From Piscicola geometra (lineage: Eukaryota; Annelida; Clitellata; Hirudinida; Piscicolidae), in assembly GCA_943735955.1 (NCBI GenBank), contig OX030964.1, forward strand, positions 5,414,556 through 5,478,555: a DNA stretch of 64,000 nt, given 5' to 3'. Below are positions 1 to 11,960 of the stretch, piece by piece. The position numbers were made by a program, and so were the translations under genes. The notes under the pieces were generated by a model. That model was not told where the DNA came from and made no database searches. It worked only from the letters and a program-made list of their open reading frames with translations. Every line of letters begins with the position of its first letter. Positions within the stretch are counted from its first letter, which is position 1.

Positions 1-226
1 CCTCCGATAGTGTTCCATGACAATATAGGTGTATATTTGGGTTATGAAAAAATTAGATTTATCAGCCTGAAAATTCACTCGATTAACTTTTGCTTCAAAC
101 TCACAAAAATGACTTTACTTTTACCAGATTCATTAAAACCTCACGCGCACAAGTCAGAATACACATTGAATACACAAAGTGTATTTATGTGAAATGTAAG
201 CTTATTTATTCGCGCAAGATTTTGTT

Positions 227-370
<144 letters not shown>

Positions 371-409
371 TTTATAGTGCCTTTGTCTCGACACTTCAAA
401 TCTTTTTCT

Positions 410-1099
410 TCATCTTCCCCTTTCTCTCTTCTCCCTCTGTCTCCAGATTGCTCCCACACTTCTCAGCACCACTTCTTCCATCCTCCGATCCTCTTCCTGG
501 TAACCAAGGACCCCTTCCATCGGGTCCTGTTTTCCACGCTCCCTTTTCCAAACCGTCAGCCATTCTTCTCTCCACTCTTCATACAACCCACACTCCAGCA
601 AAACGTGCCTCTCATTCTCTTCCTTCCCACAAACACACTTCCTATCCTCCTTCTCATACTTCCAGCGCACAATTTCATTATTCCTTACCGTCAAGCTATC
701 CCCCCTACACATCATCCTAACTTTCGCTCCATCTGAACCATCTACATATTTTTCCAACTTCCTGCTTTCTGACTTCTCCTCACGGTATCTTCTCAATCTT
801 TCACTTTTCTGTATCTTATTCCCCCATTCCTCCCTTCCCTTTTGTTGAATCCTCTTCACCAGCTCCCTTTCCCCCATCCCTCCGACCTCTCTTTCTGAAA
901 AGCCCATCATAAACACTCTTGCTCGTGCGCCTTTTCCTCCACGTACCATTCTGCTCATAACCTCCACATCCAATTTTTTTCCTAAGTTGGCTACACTTCT
1001 CCACCATTTAGATTTCTTACCTATCTCCTCTACACATGCTCTACCTACTCTTCCTACTATATCTTTCCCCTCTAATGTCCTAATCATAAAGTCTGTCAT
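410..1099 (-). mobile_element. Non-LTR retrotransposon (LINE) C-terminal fragment
   Basis: An open frame of 229 codons, rich in Arg, Lys and Glu, ends in a Cys-His knuckle, CVCGKEENERHVLLEC, about 70 residues from the stop. This C-x-C, E-x-x-x-H, C pattern is typical of the extreme C-terminus of ORF2 in many non-LTR retrotransposons, downstream of the reverse transcriptase. No reverse transcriptase motif is present here, so this is a 5'-truncated insertion. The frame is still open, so the insertion is probably not old. It could be a captured host gene, but the zinc-knuckle arrangement argues for LINE. Confidence 0.7.
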
Positions 1100-1249
1100 G
1101 ACCTTAGCCTCTCTTTCCCAGAATGTACTCCAGGCTGTTTCACCATGTACTACGACATGTTGTATGAGTATTATGAAAAGAATGTAATGTTTGTGAGTTT
1201 TAGGTGACCAATTCCTTAAACTTAAGACTCATGTATTTTCAAGTTATGG

Positions 1250-1345
1250 GCTAAATGCACAGATTTGCCAGCTTGCCAGTTACAGGCATCCCCGAAAAAA
1301 AAGAAAAGCAGGCTTATTGGGTTCAAACTGTGGCAGAGACTGCCA
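1250..1345 (+). mobile_element. Short relic of LINE C-terminal tail
   Basis: The stretch beginning near TTGCCAGCTTGCCAGT and running into TTCAAACTGTGGC resembles, with gaps, the longer LINE tail at 11.40-11.68 kb, which has the same cue CTTGCCAGTGACAG followed by an A-rich stretch and a CTGTGGC motif. It is short and degenerate. Alignment was by eye only. Confidence 0.35.
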
Positions 1346-1499
1346 ATAATCAATCTATCAAATATATATTTTTATATTGTCAAATTCAAAAGTGCATTTT
1401 CTTACTTTTTTTAATAAAACAGTTAAAATCATCTATAGAAGATATATATATATATCTATCTATATAATTGAATAGAAACAAATAGCTTAAATAATTAAA

Positions 1500-1910
1500 T
1501 AAACCACCACTCACATCTTACGTCACCCACATCACCATCATCCTCATCGCCACACCATCACTATCATTACCATCCCAGCATCTTCATCAAACATACAGTA
1601 ACATCACTATCATCATTATACATACAGTAACATCACTATCATCATCATTCCAATAAAAGAATCATCATCATGATCATCTTTTTGTATCCTCTTGTCTCTG
1701 GTGATGAGAGCGTGAGCGAAAGCGCCAAAGAGGTACTTGTCAGGAAAGAAAGTGTTGTTGTTATTGTTGTTGTTGTTGTTGTTGTTGTTGTTTTTGTTGT
1801 TGTTGTGGCTGGTTTCCCTTTGTTGTTGAAACTCACCTGGTTTGCTGCGGCCATTCTTCAACAGACTGAAAAACGACAGAAAGTAAAAACTAATCTTTTT
1901 AATTAATATG
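1500..1910. repeat. ATC-rich tract, 29-bp tandem duplication and (GTT)n array
   Basis: Imperfect ATC/CAC repeats at 1500-1660 include a direct duplication of a unit starting CATACAGTAACATCACTATC. A (GTT)n array follows at about 1752-1807. I see no supported coding sequence. Asn-, Thr- and Val-rich frames here are repeat artefacts. Confidence 0.85.
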
Positions 1911-2490
1911 TAAAAAAATATTTTTAAAACTTAATACTTCATTTCATAAACCGTTTATTCTAAACATTTATCGGCTGGTTAAAGCAAAGAGATGTCTATG
2001 AGACACTTATCATCCCCTACTGTCTGTAGCAGTCTTTTTAAAATTTTGTTATTATTGTATAACCTCGTTTTCTTCCATGATCTCATCACTTTTCCAACTT
2101 TTTATCAATAATTTAATGATTGTGGACGCTGGTTGCTGAAATAATTTTTTCTATTTTTTGGGTTTCTTGTAGTTTTTCTGTCGATATTTAAACAATACCT
2201 AATAACTTGCTGCGACCTGTTCTCACATTTTCTAAGATTGTCACAGAATGCAAAGGCTTTAGGCTAGTCAAACATTTCACCAATTCATTTGCTTTCATGC
2301 GATTATTTTTTCAGTTTTTCATAAATGTGTTATGACGTTATGCAAAAACATTTGTGCAAAAAACATCTTCAAAAATCATTGAAGTTTCCCGCTTCTTTAT
2401 AACCATCTTAATCACGTTCTTCCATTCTTTCAATATTTTTTTAAGTGAACACCTTTTAAACCCTAAAAATGATTTTTTGAATCTAAGAAA
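1911..2490. other. AT-rich intergenic sequence
   Basis: I see no gene, RNA or clear repeat in this interval. Its right end leads into the TATA element of the first family gene. Confidence 0.7.
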
Positions 2491-2494
2491 AACT

Positions 2495-2500
2495 TATAAA
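2495..2500 (+). promoter_or_regulatory. TATA box of family copy 1
   Basis: TATAAA ends 22 bases before the start ATG at 2523. Nearly the same spacing is seen in the copies at 30.6 and 35.3 kb. With a usual TATA-to-start distance, transcription would begin close to or at the ATG, implying a very short leader. Confidence 0.5.
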
Positions 2501-2522
2501 ATTAAAACCTGAGTGTTTCCCA

Positions 2523-3409
2523 ATGAAGTCGTTCCACGGAGAACGTCAAAAACAATTAAAGTCCTCAAAAAACTTTTCTCAAAGAGCAAAGTTTGTATCG
2601 AAGCAACAAATGTTTCGAGAGTGTTCGGAATGTCGAAATAACAACAATAATGTAAACAGAAGTCCGAGAACTAGCGAGAAGTCCAAAAACAACGTTCTTC
2701 TCGACCAATACTTTTCTTATTTGTATTCGACTATCAATCAAAACGTCTCTGCCTACAACCCTGGTCCTCTCGATGATGTTTTTTATCGTGATGGTGAGCC
2801 TCGTCAGTTTGAAAGAGGTGGTCTTGATTTTATAAGCGGTTGGAGCGATCAGAAGAAAGACGTAGGTTTAGTAAATGAAGTTTGAATTAAGATATGAGTA
2901 TGAGAATAAAGAGTCTTTACAAATTACATTTATCACACTTAATATATCTTTATTATTAAACGTTCAAATAAAACAGCTCGAATGAATATATACACGTATA
3001 AATCAGTTGTATAACTCACAAAGTCTTTTCGCAGGTACATAAATTTTGCGATTGCTACGCTGGAATGCCTGTAAGAAGAGCAAAAGGAAAAAACTGGGCC
3101 AAAGACATGCAAGATCAGTTTTTGGATGGAGAAAGCCCGCATAAGAAACAAGAAATTCAAGCTAGAGACCGCTGGCTAGCTTGGTTGAAAGCACAAAAAG
3201 CTTACTTGTACGATTACTCTCCAGACCCTCTCGAAAAGATACCTTATGTAAGACACCGTATACCAAAGGATTGTACACCAGTGAAGTGTCAACCAAGACG
3301 GCGTTCATACATGCGAACTCCACGATCAAGTCCCTTCGATGAAACTTTCGGTTCTAAGAAAAAGAGCTCGCCGAATCGACCGTCAACCAGACGTCGCCTG
3401 GCCTTCTAG
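2523..3409 (+). CDS. Core-exon family protein, copy 1 (two exons)
   Basis: The function is unknown and I do not recognise the family. Exon 1 is 2523-2861 and exon 2 is 3035-3409. The intron is phase 0, with donor GAC|GTAGGT and acceptor TTTTCGCAG|GTA, giving about 237 residues. Exon 1 has an Asn-rich stretch and then a divergent form of the family core, NNVLLDQYFSYLYSTINQNV, followed by an acidic segment. Exon 2 starts VHKFCDCYAG, shares the KGKNWAKD motif with the copy at 9.4 kb, and ends in a strongly basic tail, STRRRLAF. Lys/Arg/Ser/Pro content suggests a nuclear or nucleic-acid-binding protein, but that is inference. The same phase-0 intron position in the other copies supports the model. 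Confidence 0.8.
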
Positions 3410-4685
3410 TTTCAGAAATACTCAAACTGCCAGAGCCACCATTGACATCGTTATGATCATCAAAAACAGAAGAATTACTTTAATAACTTCATTAAAATAT
3501 GTAAAACAACTTTACATTTTTTAAAACATTTTTTTAGAAATATATATAAACCCCGCCTTGGCTTTTGACCATTTGAGCGTTTTACTTAAATCTTCTATTT
3601 TTAAAGACGTTGACGATACTGAAACTGTTAAATCTAGGAAATATTTTTATGCTATGATACAAAAACAAAAAAGACAATTATATATTTTTATAGTAATTTA
3701 AGAAGTATTTTAAAGTGCTTTTATTAAAATAAAATCTAGAGTTACGTGTTTTCGACGCATCTGCAGCTCACTGATACAAAACAATACAACGAAATAAAGA
3801 TATGAAAAAAAGTGGAAACAGCAAAAAAATATTAAAGATAATTTTCAAAAAAGGTTCAAGGCTCATCTACTTGGTTCTCATAGCCTGGCAATTTTTTAGC
3901 TAAAAGTCAACATGGCTTTTCAATACACCAGACATGACACAAAAAACGAAGTTACAGCAGCTGCCAGGTAGAGTTTTTTGAGACTTCACGAAAATCCACT
4001 GACACAACGTTCAATTCCATCCCGAGCAAATGTTTAAGGATTCTTCTCAAGCAGCAGAAAAAAATATTCCGTTTTACGAATAGAATCCTAGAGTTGCTGA
4101 ATCTTTTTCAAAACTTCTGAAGCAGTGATTGCTGTCCTGAAAGTCTTTTGTGAGTTGAATAAGTTTTAAAAGACATATTTTTTACAAATTTCAAACTAAA
4201 TATTAAAAAGTGATCTAAAAGCTATTTTCATCTCAACATGCAGTGAAAAAGTTGTTGTTCATTATAATTTGTTGATTTTTTTTTAAAAACAGTTTTATCA
4301 GCATTTGAACAACATGTCGACTTATATGGAATACTATTAAATACATATAAGCCTTAAAAAAATAGCATTCTAAAAATCATCGACGATTTAATATCCTTTA
4401 AAAAATAATATATTTGTTAATCAAAAAATTATTTTATTAAATTTGACTTCTTATTAATATAAAAATTTTTCTATTGCTTCACGAAGTTTAAAAAGTGTTT
4501 TTTGTTGTTTTTTTTCACATGGCAAGTTTTATGAAATGTTGCTGCTTATTTATTCATTTAAATAAAATAAATTAAAAATAGTAGGAGTATTATGACGTCT
4601 TATTCCTTTTTCATTAATTTCAACCTCCTATTCCATATTACTCGACTAATACATACTAATCTTTATTTAAACACTTTTTTTAGTC
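3410..4685. other. AT-rich intergenic sequence
   Basis: Mostly A/T-rich sequence with homopolymer runs. I see no supported gene or recognisable repeat. Confidence 0.7.
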
Positions 4686-4819
4686 TATATCTTTCACAGC
4701 TTGACAGACGCAGGCCATGTTACAATGGTTCTGAGAACCATGGTCCTTATGCGCCGAGACGCCACTCCACACGACGTACACATCTCTCAATGCATACGTC
4801 GCAAACACCGCATCATATA

Positions 4820-4920
4820 CACTAGGTATATGATAGTTCACGGTTGCCCATCAGGGATTCGAACAGGCGACCTTCAAGTTGCAAGTCCGACGTCTACCAT
4901 CTAAGCCATCCCCGCTCCCC
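4820..4920 (-). mobile_element. tRNA-related SINE fragment
   Basis: On the minus strand the sequence shows an A-box-like TGGCTTAGATGG and, about 35 bases later, a B-box-like GTTCGAATCC, as in tRNA-derived SINE heads. The flanks do not close an acceptor stem, so I do not call a functional tRNA. The unusual GC-rich stretch at 4700-4820 may be the body of the same insertion. Confidence 0.55.
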
Positions 4921-4924
4921 ATAC

Positions 4925-5670
4925 TCCCAACACTTGAAAAATATAATATACCAAAATAAGAAACATTAATTTATAGGAATATTAAGAATTTTATAATAAA
5001 GTTTTGAATATTCTTGCCTTAAAACAAGTTGAGTTAATTTAGAAAAAGTGAACTGTATTCCATAATACCCTTCTTTCTTCTATAATATAAGACAGCAAAG
5101 TTGTTGTATAAAAAAACTTTTTTTAATGTATTGGTCTATTTTTAAACTTCGTTTACTTGAATTAAGGGATATAAAAATGTATTTAATAAAAGTATTATTT
5201 TTAATTGTGAAAATTGTACTTAAATTTTTGAAAACGAATATTTTTGTGAAATATACTTTTTTTTCAAAAAATATCTTCCAACTTTCTATACTTTATTCAT
5301 CAAGAATTTTGAAAGAAAAAAAGAAAAAAATAATATATATCTGGTTTAATCCTTATAAAAAAAGTAATTTATTTAAACGACACAAAAAACTTAAATACTA
5401 CTCATGATTTAAAATTGATTTCATTCTCGATTTTTAAAGCATTTTGCACGTAATTATGAGATATATAGAATATCTTTCAAAAAATATGACGTTATACCCA
5501 CTTTTTGAAATTGAAGTTTATTCAACAATTAAACGATCATCCTGCAATTTAACATTTGAGAAAAACTACTGAAAAATATCTCAATTTCAAGAACATTTTT
5601 TATTTCTATCATATCAATAAGTTGTACCAAATGAAACGTAACATCATCACGCCAAGCTCAAGAAATTAGA
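4925..5670. other. AT-rich intergenic sequence
   Basis: I see no supported feature. The 93-codon frame at 5126-5407 is Lys/Ile/Leu/Phe-rich with no homology cue and looks like a chance frame in AT-rich DNA. Confidence 0.65.
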
Positions 5671-5673
5671 ATT

Positions 5674-5680
5674 CATAAAT
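5674..5680 (+). promoter_or_regulatory. TATA-like element of family copy 2
   Basis: CATAAAT ends 20 bases before the ATG at 5701. This matches the spacing of TATA-like elements upstream of copies 1, 7 and 8. It is a weaker match to consensus than in those copies. Confidence 0.35.
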
Positions 5681-5700
5681 TACTAACATTGTTTCTGAAA

Positions 5701-7173
5701 ATGAAAAACGACTATAAGAGCAAAAATAACTGCTCTAAAAAAAAGTCTATTAAGCATTCTACGTCTAAAAAAGACACGATTCAAAGAGCGTCTGCTACTA
5801 GGAGTTTTTCTTCCAGTACCCTTCTTCAGAACCACAGAAAGCGGGAATCGAATCGTAGAAAAATCCATGATCATCCTGCACACAAATTCGAAGAAAAAAA
5901 AAGTTATTTTAAGCAAACTGCAAAAAAGGCTCAGAGTTCTGGAAACAATGCCCTTCTAGAGAAATGCCTGAATTCCTTATATTCCAGCCTCAACCAAAAC
6001 GTCTCAGCTTTCGGTGGTGATGAAAATTATGAGAATTCAGGAAGAAGAGACCCTTCTTACATGGGTAATTTAAGCAAAAGCAAGAGCCATGTAGGTTTAT
6101 CGTTTTAGAGTGAAGAATATAAAGATAAAAATTAAAATACTTCTCTTGAAGTAATATTTTTTAATGTCATATTTAAATTCACATTGTCAACTAGATGAAA
6201 TACTAAAATTAATAAACTAATTCAAAAAATTCATTTTTAGGTACATACTTTTTTCAATTGCTTTTTTGGGAGACCTTCAAAAAAAGAAAAATCAAACTGG
6301 GAAAGACAGTTCCAAGAGAAGTGGGAGAATGAATCTTGTGCCTCTGCTACTGAGCAACCAAGATCGATGGACCTTTTATCAAGTATACGACAACCACGCT
6401 CGAAAGGAGAAAGTCCACCAAGACGACTTTCACCAGAAAAAACTCCACCGAAAAGAGGGTTAGCCCGACAGCGCTCACCAGAATCATGTGAAAATGAAGA
6501 ATTTTTGTCACCCGAAAAGTCAATACGAAGGCCACTTTTCAATCCTGAAATGTCTCCTGACACACCAAAAAAAACAAAAACGCGAAAAAGAGCTAAAGGC
6601 GATGAGCTTCTCAAACGTGTGCTTGAAAGGCCACTAGTGAAAAAATTGCGTCAACTTCATTTAGATGGTGAAATGGCTGAAATGAAAGATGACGTTGAAG
6701 AGGCGTGGCTTATAAGACAATTAGAGCTTTACCGTGGTAAAGATGTTGTTCGTAGACCAGACGGAACTCTCCCTCCATCACCATTGTCACGCTTCACATC
6801 AACTCACCTGAGAGGAACTAAACCGAAAAGAGTGTTTGTCAAACAGCCCTCACCGAAAAAATGTGAAATTGAAGAATTTTCAACACCAGAAAGGTCAAAG
6901 CAAAACCCATTCTCCTATCTTGATAGGTCTCCTGACACACCAAAAAATAAAAGAACGAGAAAAAGAGATAAAGGTGACACGCTTCTTAAACAAGTGCTTG
7001 AAAACGCACTATTAGAAAAAATGTATGTATATCCTTTAGATGGTGAAATGGCTGAAAGGAAAGATGACGTTGAAGAGGCGTGGCTTATAAGACAATTAGA
7101 ACTTTACCGTGGTAAAGATGTTGTTCGAAGACCAGACGGATCTCTCCCTCCATCACCATTGTCCCTTTCTTAA
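5701..7173 (+). CDS. Core-exon family protein, copy 2 (two exons, internal duplication)
   Basis: Exon 1 is 5701-6090 and exon 2 is 6241-7173. The intron is phase 0, with donor CAT|GTAGGT and acceptor TTTTTAG|GTA, giving about 440 residues. I start at ATG 5701. Exon 1 carries the core as GNNALLEKCLNSLYSSLNQN and then an acidic patch. Exon 2 opens VHTFFNCFFGRPSKKEKSNW, aligning with copies 1, 3 and 4. It contains two tandem copies of a C-terminal module that includes SPDTPK, EEAWLIRQLELYRGKDVV and RRPDG(T/S)LPPSPLS. The 3' parts of the two modules are nearly identical in DNA, so the duplication is recent or has been homogenised. SP and SPxxPK sites are potential proline-directed kinase targets (inference). 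An AATAAA follows at 7249. The function is unknown. Confidence 0.82.
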
Positions 7174-7248
7174 TCAAAAGTGACGTTTTTTAAAGGGTAA
7201 AAAGAACTCAAGTTATTAAACATACAGAATTCAGATATATTTTTAATT

Positions 7249-7254
7249 AATAAA
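7249..7254 (+). terminator. Polyadenylation signal of family copy 2
   Basis: AATAAA about 75 bases after the stop codon of copy 2, in an AT-rich tail. The position suits a short 3' UTR. Confidence 0.5.
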
Positions 7255-8690
7255 GTCATTTACAATAATTTTATCAACTTTGAAAAATTAAAAATCACTC
7301 TTTTTTGTGAAATAACCAATATGTTTTTATCCAATAGTAACTTCAAACTGTTCAATAATTTTAATTTAAAAATACATAATTAATACCGAAGAAGCAATTT
7401 TATTCAACAAGATGACAGCCGCTAACCTAACAGGGTGTATAATACGGTGCCATTCAAAAACAACGGGGAAAAGATTTTTGGAAAAAATTTTATGTCCTTC
7501 ATTTTTTGGGGTTTTTTTCATACTTAAAAATAAGTAAGAAAACTTCATTAAAATAAAATTTTATTTACAGGTCGCGCATTAGCACTACGTAATTTTAATC
7601 AAGTCTTCAAGAAAGACTGTCAGGCCTCGCTTGATTTTAATATCAAATCTCCAGCAAACAGAACATTTTAACAAGTTATTTCATTAATTCAAGTTAATTC
7701 ATTCAATTTTGATGTAGACTATATTCCATAAAATGAAGCTAAATGATCTTGAGTTCAGCAGCCGTGACATGACTGTGATGCAGAACTATGTACTATCAAA
7801 ACTAAAGATAACCATAGTTCAACTCAAAGTACAACTCAACCAAAACACAGTCCATGATATAACGTTAATAGTCCAAGTTTAGCAGCTGCTCTCGACAAAG
7901 CTAAAGTTAGTTGCAAAAAAAAATATCCTTAATAATTATCAAAATCAATTTAACCACCCTTCACATTCAACATCACAATCCTCATCATCTCTGCTGCAAC
8001 CTTATCATTACCAATACAGAATCTTTATTGCCACAGCACCACCAACATGGGCGTATCCATAACTGAAATTTTTTATTCTAAGTGGCAAAATGTAAACATT
8101 TTCTGTTGTTCGAGTACATACTCACAAATAGCATAATAACAATGAGTTATCTATCAATGGTCTTTGGTTGGCAGCTGTCATTTTGGCAGCCGCTCAAATA
8201 AATTTGAATTTACTTTTTGTGTAGTTTTCTTTTTTTCTCACAATTTTTACTATATTTTCTACTTTTAAATAGCTAGAAAGTATAATATCGTAGTATTTAT
8301 TATGAATATTTTACATGAATAGTATTTTTATATTCCTTTTCTTTAAAAGAATGCTTCTAGTCTTGGACAAGATTTTCCATTCTTTTTAAAAACAAGACAC
8401 TGTAAATCGTATGTCTGTAATCGATTCTGGACTAACCCATATATTGGAAGGGGTCTTAAACTGGTTTAATTTAACAAATTTATTTGAAAGCGCTTTTGAA
8501 ATAGTTGTGATTAATTGATCGTTGTATTGTTTTGTATTATGTTTTGTAAAATTATAAATGATGTATAAACTTCATACATTTTATTGAAACTAAAGTTCAA
8601 TTTTTTATTTGCTTTATCGGTACATTAAGTGGTAGGTTTTGGATTAAAATTAGGAAAAAAACTATTTTCTAAGGGTGAATTAATTGTTCG
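7255..8690. other. AT-rich intergenic sequence
   Basis: No supported gene. The interval lies between convergent family copies 2 (+) and 3 (-). Short ATC-rich patches occur near 7960-8060. Confidence 0.65.
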
Positions 8691-8691
8691 T

Positions 8692-9737
8692 TCAAATTGG
8701 TGGAGGTTGTGACAAAGGCGATGGGGACAGAGTTTGGTCTGGGTACCGTAAAACCATTCTTTTCAATTTAGTATATGGATTTTTTTCTTTTTTTTCAATT
8801 GCTTTTAATACTTTTGATCTTCTTTCTAACATTTTTTGTTTTTTAGGAGTTCTTTCAACTTTTTCTTTCAATGATTTTTCAAGCATCTTTTTCCAAATCG
8901 TGATGTTATCTTTTGTTCTGAGGTGTGGCTCTTTTCCCGGAACAACCAAAGGCTTCTTTCTAAAAGGAGTGTCAAGAGATCTCACTGCTTCTAAAGCATA
9001 AAGAGGCTCTGTGTGTTTCGGCGTCCGGGGCTCAGAAGGACTGATCAATGGCATCGAAAGGGCTCTTGATGTTTTCAGCGGGCTTCTCTTTGGTGATTTT
9101 CGTTTTGGTGATTTTTTGTTGTGCGATGTTAAGCTATTTGAATGAGGATATCTATTGAGAGATGCGTCTCTTTTTTCCCTCAACGAAGCTTGTCCTTGTC
9201 TTATATATTTGTTAGCCTCTTGTGGTTGTTCTGTGACGAGGGTTGAATCATCTGTTGCGAATCCGTAATTTTTATCTTCCCAACTTCTGTCAATTCCTTT
9301 TGCCCAGTTTCTTGTTTTTTCCCTTCTTTGAGCTTTTGGTAATAAACAGTTGGAAAGCATATTCATCTGGATGAGATTTTTCAAATAAACTTATTGTTTC
9401 AGATAACTTTTTTGTTGCTTTTTGAGTCCTATTCGTAGCAATTGTAGGAGAGAAGTAATGTTGATTTTATTATTATTATTATTATTGAAATAGAGAGTCA
9501 AATCTATATTTAAAACTTAATTTAATAAATAGTTCGATTAATCATTCATGAACCTACGTATTTATTTTTTCTAATCCAATTGTTACCAGGCCCAGCATAC
9601 GCCCCATCCTCATCTTCATCATCGAAGGCAGAGACGTTTCGGTTAGGATTGAGATACAAGTGAGAAAAGCATTGTTCTAAAAAGGCCTTGCTTTTGTAGT
9701 TTTCTTTTTTTTTCTTTTCAACATTTAATTTATCCAT
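8692..9737 (-). CDS. Core-exon family protein, copy 3 (two exons)
   Basis: Exon 1 is 9737-9558 and exon 2 is 9366-8692. The intron is phase 0, with donor TAC|GTAGGT and acceptor CATCCAG|ATG, giving about 284 residues. Exon 1 is the shortest of the family. An in-frame stop lies just upstream of the ATG, so the start is bounded. It carries a divergent core, AFLEQCFSHLYLNPNRNV, and an acidic run, FDDEDEDG. Exon 2 aligns with copies 1, 2 and 4 (NCLLPKAQRREKTRNWAKG), has SPKRK repeats, a Lys/Glu-rich helical region with KKMLEKSLKEKVERTPKKQK, and ends YPDQTLSPSPLSQPPPI, a variant of the PPSPLS tail. No TATA element at the usual spacing is evident. The function is unknown. Confidence 0.75.
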
Positions 9738-9972
9738 TACGATTCAAAAGACGACCTAACTGTTTAGATTTTGATCATGTACCAATACTCCCAGAAAAAA
9801 GATGGTTTTGAAAAAAGCGGGCTGTAGTGCTTATTGAATGTTTACAATATTGTTTTTCACAGAACGTTATTTCAAACGTCATGGCAAAGACAATTTAATA
9901 AAAACATTTATTGGTAAATGTGTAAAAATAGATGATTTGCAATTGAAATGTTTTATTGGTTTATGAGCTTAC

Positions 9973-10180
9973 CATTCTGAGACCTGCTAACAGTACCACG
10001 AAAGCTAGTACAACCTGTATCGTGTTCAAATTTTCCCGACACTTTTTACAACGCTGTTGGTTCCAAGATGTATCAGCTTCACCATCAAACGTGGAAAACA
10101 GGGACCAGTTACATTGGCTGAAACTGACTTTCCATATTTTTTTTCCAAGATTTTGTCTGAATGAAATTACTCCACTTTCA
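9973..10180 (-). CDS. Orphan internal exon with a membrane segment
   Basis: This looks like a real internal exon. It has a pyrimidine-rich acceptor ending TATGTTCAG, an open frame of about 69 codons, and a good donor AATG|GTAAGC. It is entered with two bases supplied upstream and left at phase 0. The peptide has a Cys/Trp-containing segment, SQCNWSLFSTFDGEADTSW, then KKCRENLNTIQ, and a hydrophobic stretch VVLAFVVLLAGL at the end. An extracellular loop followed by a membrane helix, as in small four-helix membrane proteins, is possible, but I cannot name a family. I found no partner exons nearby. It may be a remnant of a displaced gene. Confidence 0.35.
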
Positions 10181-10244
10181 CTGAACATAAAAAAAACTTT
10201 GGAAACAAGTTACAAGTTTTAAGTCATGTGCTTCTCATAGTGCC

Positions 10245-11390
10245 GAAGAAATAGCCATGTCTGATTCATGACTACCGCCCGTCTCGAGCTGGGCAGTCCC
10301 CAGTCAAATAGGCATTGTCCCAAAGTGTGCGTATGAGTTCAGAGCACTGCAGCGCTTGACAAACGTTTCTATTTCAATATTTTTTTGTTTTATTGAAATT
10401 GAAATGATTAAGCGTATTGCACATCGCTGTTGTCAACGCTTAACTTTTTAAGAGATTTTGTATTTTCTTGTTCACTCGTTATAGATTATATCATCGTTCC
10501 TTGTCTTGCTGACTGTCCCACTAGATAGAAAAGTGGACATTTTATGAAGAAAATACTATTAGAAATGAAGCCGTATGTAAACCAGGTAATGGACACATTA
10601 AAAATATATTCTTTTCGAATTGCTAAGCAAACAAATGTTTCCAAAAGTTATTCACAAAGTCTTATATTTTCCCATCATTCTATGGACTACAATACCACAG
10701 TTTCTAAGATTGCAATTATTGCATTCAACTAGCCAATACAATGTATTGAAAACATACTACATGAGCTTCAAAGAAAGATTTAAACATATTTAGCAACCCC
10801 AGAATAATAATTTTCTGTTTTACCTTCAGTGGCGTGTTTTCTAGAACCAACATTGAAAACTTTAAAAAAAAGTAAATAAATTTATGCTAAATTATTTATT
10901 ATTGCACAAGTATGTTAACAACTATGACATAAAAAGTTATAATGAAGTTTTTATCACATATTATTTTTTGCAGAGAAAGTTGTATAACCAAAACTTTAAT
11001 TCCGTAGTGAATGTAACTGATTTAAAAACAAATTAATAATGTTTCCAAAATTCTTTAAACAAAAGCAACCACCTCATCTATGAATTTTCGTGTATTTAAA
11101 AAATGAAACTGGCAGAAATAGAAACTGAAATAATGGTTTAACAATTTTATAGAAACTGAACTAAAATTTATAAAACTAAATAGAAACTAAAACTTTAATG
11201 GTTTAAACAATTGGTTTTAATCACTGCTTCTTCATGTCTTTTCAGAAGTAATTCTTCAAAGTATGCTTTTTTCAATGAAGGAAGAAGGAAGGTTCAGTGT
11301 AACTAAAATTATCGAAATAAGTGGAGTTGGATATGAAATAAAAAAACTTGTTGATAAATCACACTTGAATTTTTCATTTTATTTATTCGC
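10245..11390. other. Intergenic, AT-rich
   Basis: A short, more GC-rich patch lies at 10250-10350. The rest is AT-rich, with a cluster of short direct repeats of TAGAAACTGAA at 11110-11190. No supported gene. Confidence 0.6.
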
Positions 11391-11394
11391 TACA

Positions 11395-11685
11395 AGGACG
11401 GCTGCGATCTTAAGTCTACGGAGATCAACTTCAGCACTTGGAAATCAATCGCTAAAGATAGATGCAACTGGACACTGAATAGTCGTTTAGGACTGGAAGT
11501 GAGAGAAGCAATGATTCACCAACTTGCCAGTGACAGAAGCTCAAGCAGAAAAAACAACCAGCAGCGACCAGTTTGAATCGGGATTTATGTGTTCAATCTG
11601 TGGCCGAAACAAGCTAGGCTTGTTCAGTCGAATGAAGTTGCTGTACAGACTGAAGCATTGGTGCAAGTTACTTCTCATCTGAGAC
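11395..11685 (+). mobile_element. LINE C-terminal tail fragment
   Basis: Conceptual pieces in the plus strand, frame-broken, read KSIAKDRCNWTL, EAMIHQLASDRSSSRKNNQ and FMCSICGRNKLGL. This is the usual order at the end of many LINE ORF2 proteins: W..IA.DR..W, then an Arg-rich stretch, then a C-x-x-C-G-R zinc-finger-like motif. Frameshifts and truncation show it is dead. A shorter relic of the same tail occurs near 1.25 kb. Confidence 0.55.
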
Positions 11686-11960
11686 TTACTGATGACTACA
11701 TAAGGCACAAAGCTCAAAGAGTTAACTAAAACAAAATATATAAATAACAGCTCAAAATCATGATATTTATTAACGAATTTGTTAGGTAGCTTAAAATAAT
11801 TTTTTAACATTTTAAAGTTTAATTTATACAAAAAAAATTTTTTTGTAGATGAAAATAATCGAATCCTTTTTGTTAAATTAGCTTATAAATTTTCATCTAT
11901 TTCTCTAAGAAATATACATTTTATCTAGATATTTTGATTTAGTGCTCAATTTTTATATAA

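Noticed and set aside
4820..4920. Functional tRNA gene on the minus strand
   Set aside because: A- and B-box-like motifs are present but I cannot fold an acceptor stem of seven pairs; better read as a tRNA-derived SINE. The same applies at 15.63 kb and in the 35.6-36.8 kb cluster.
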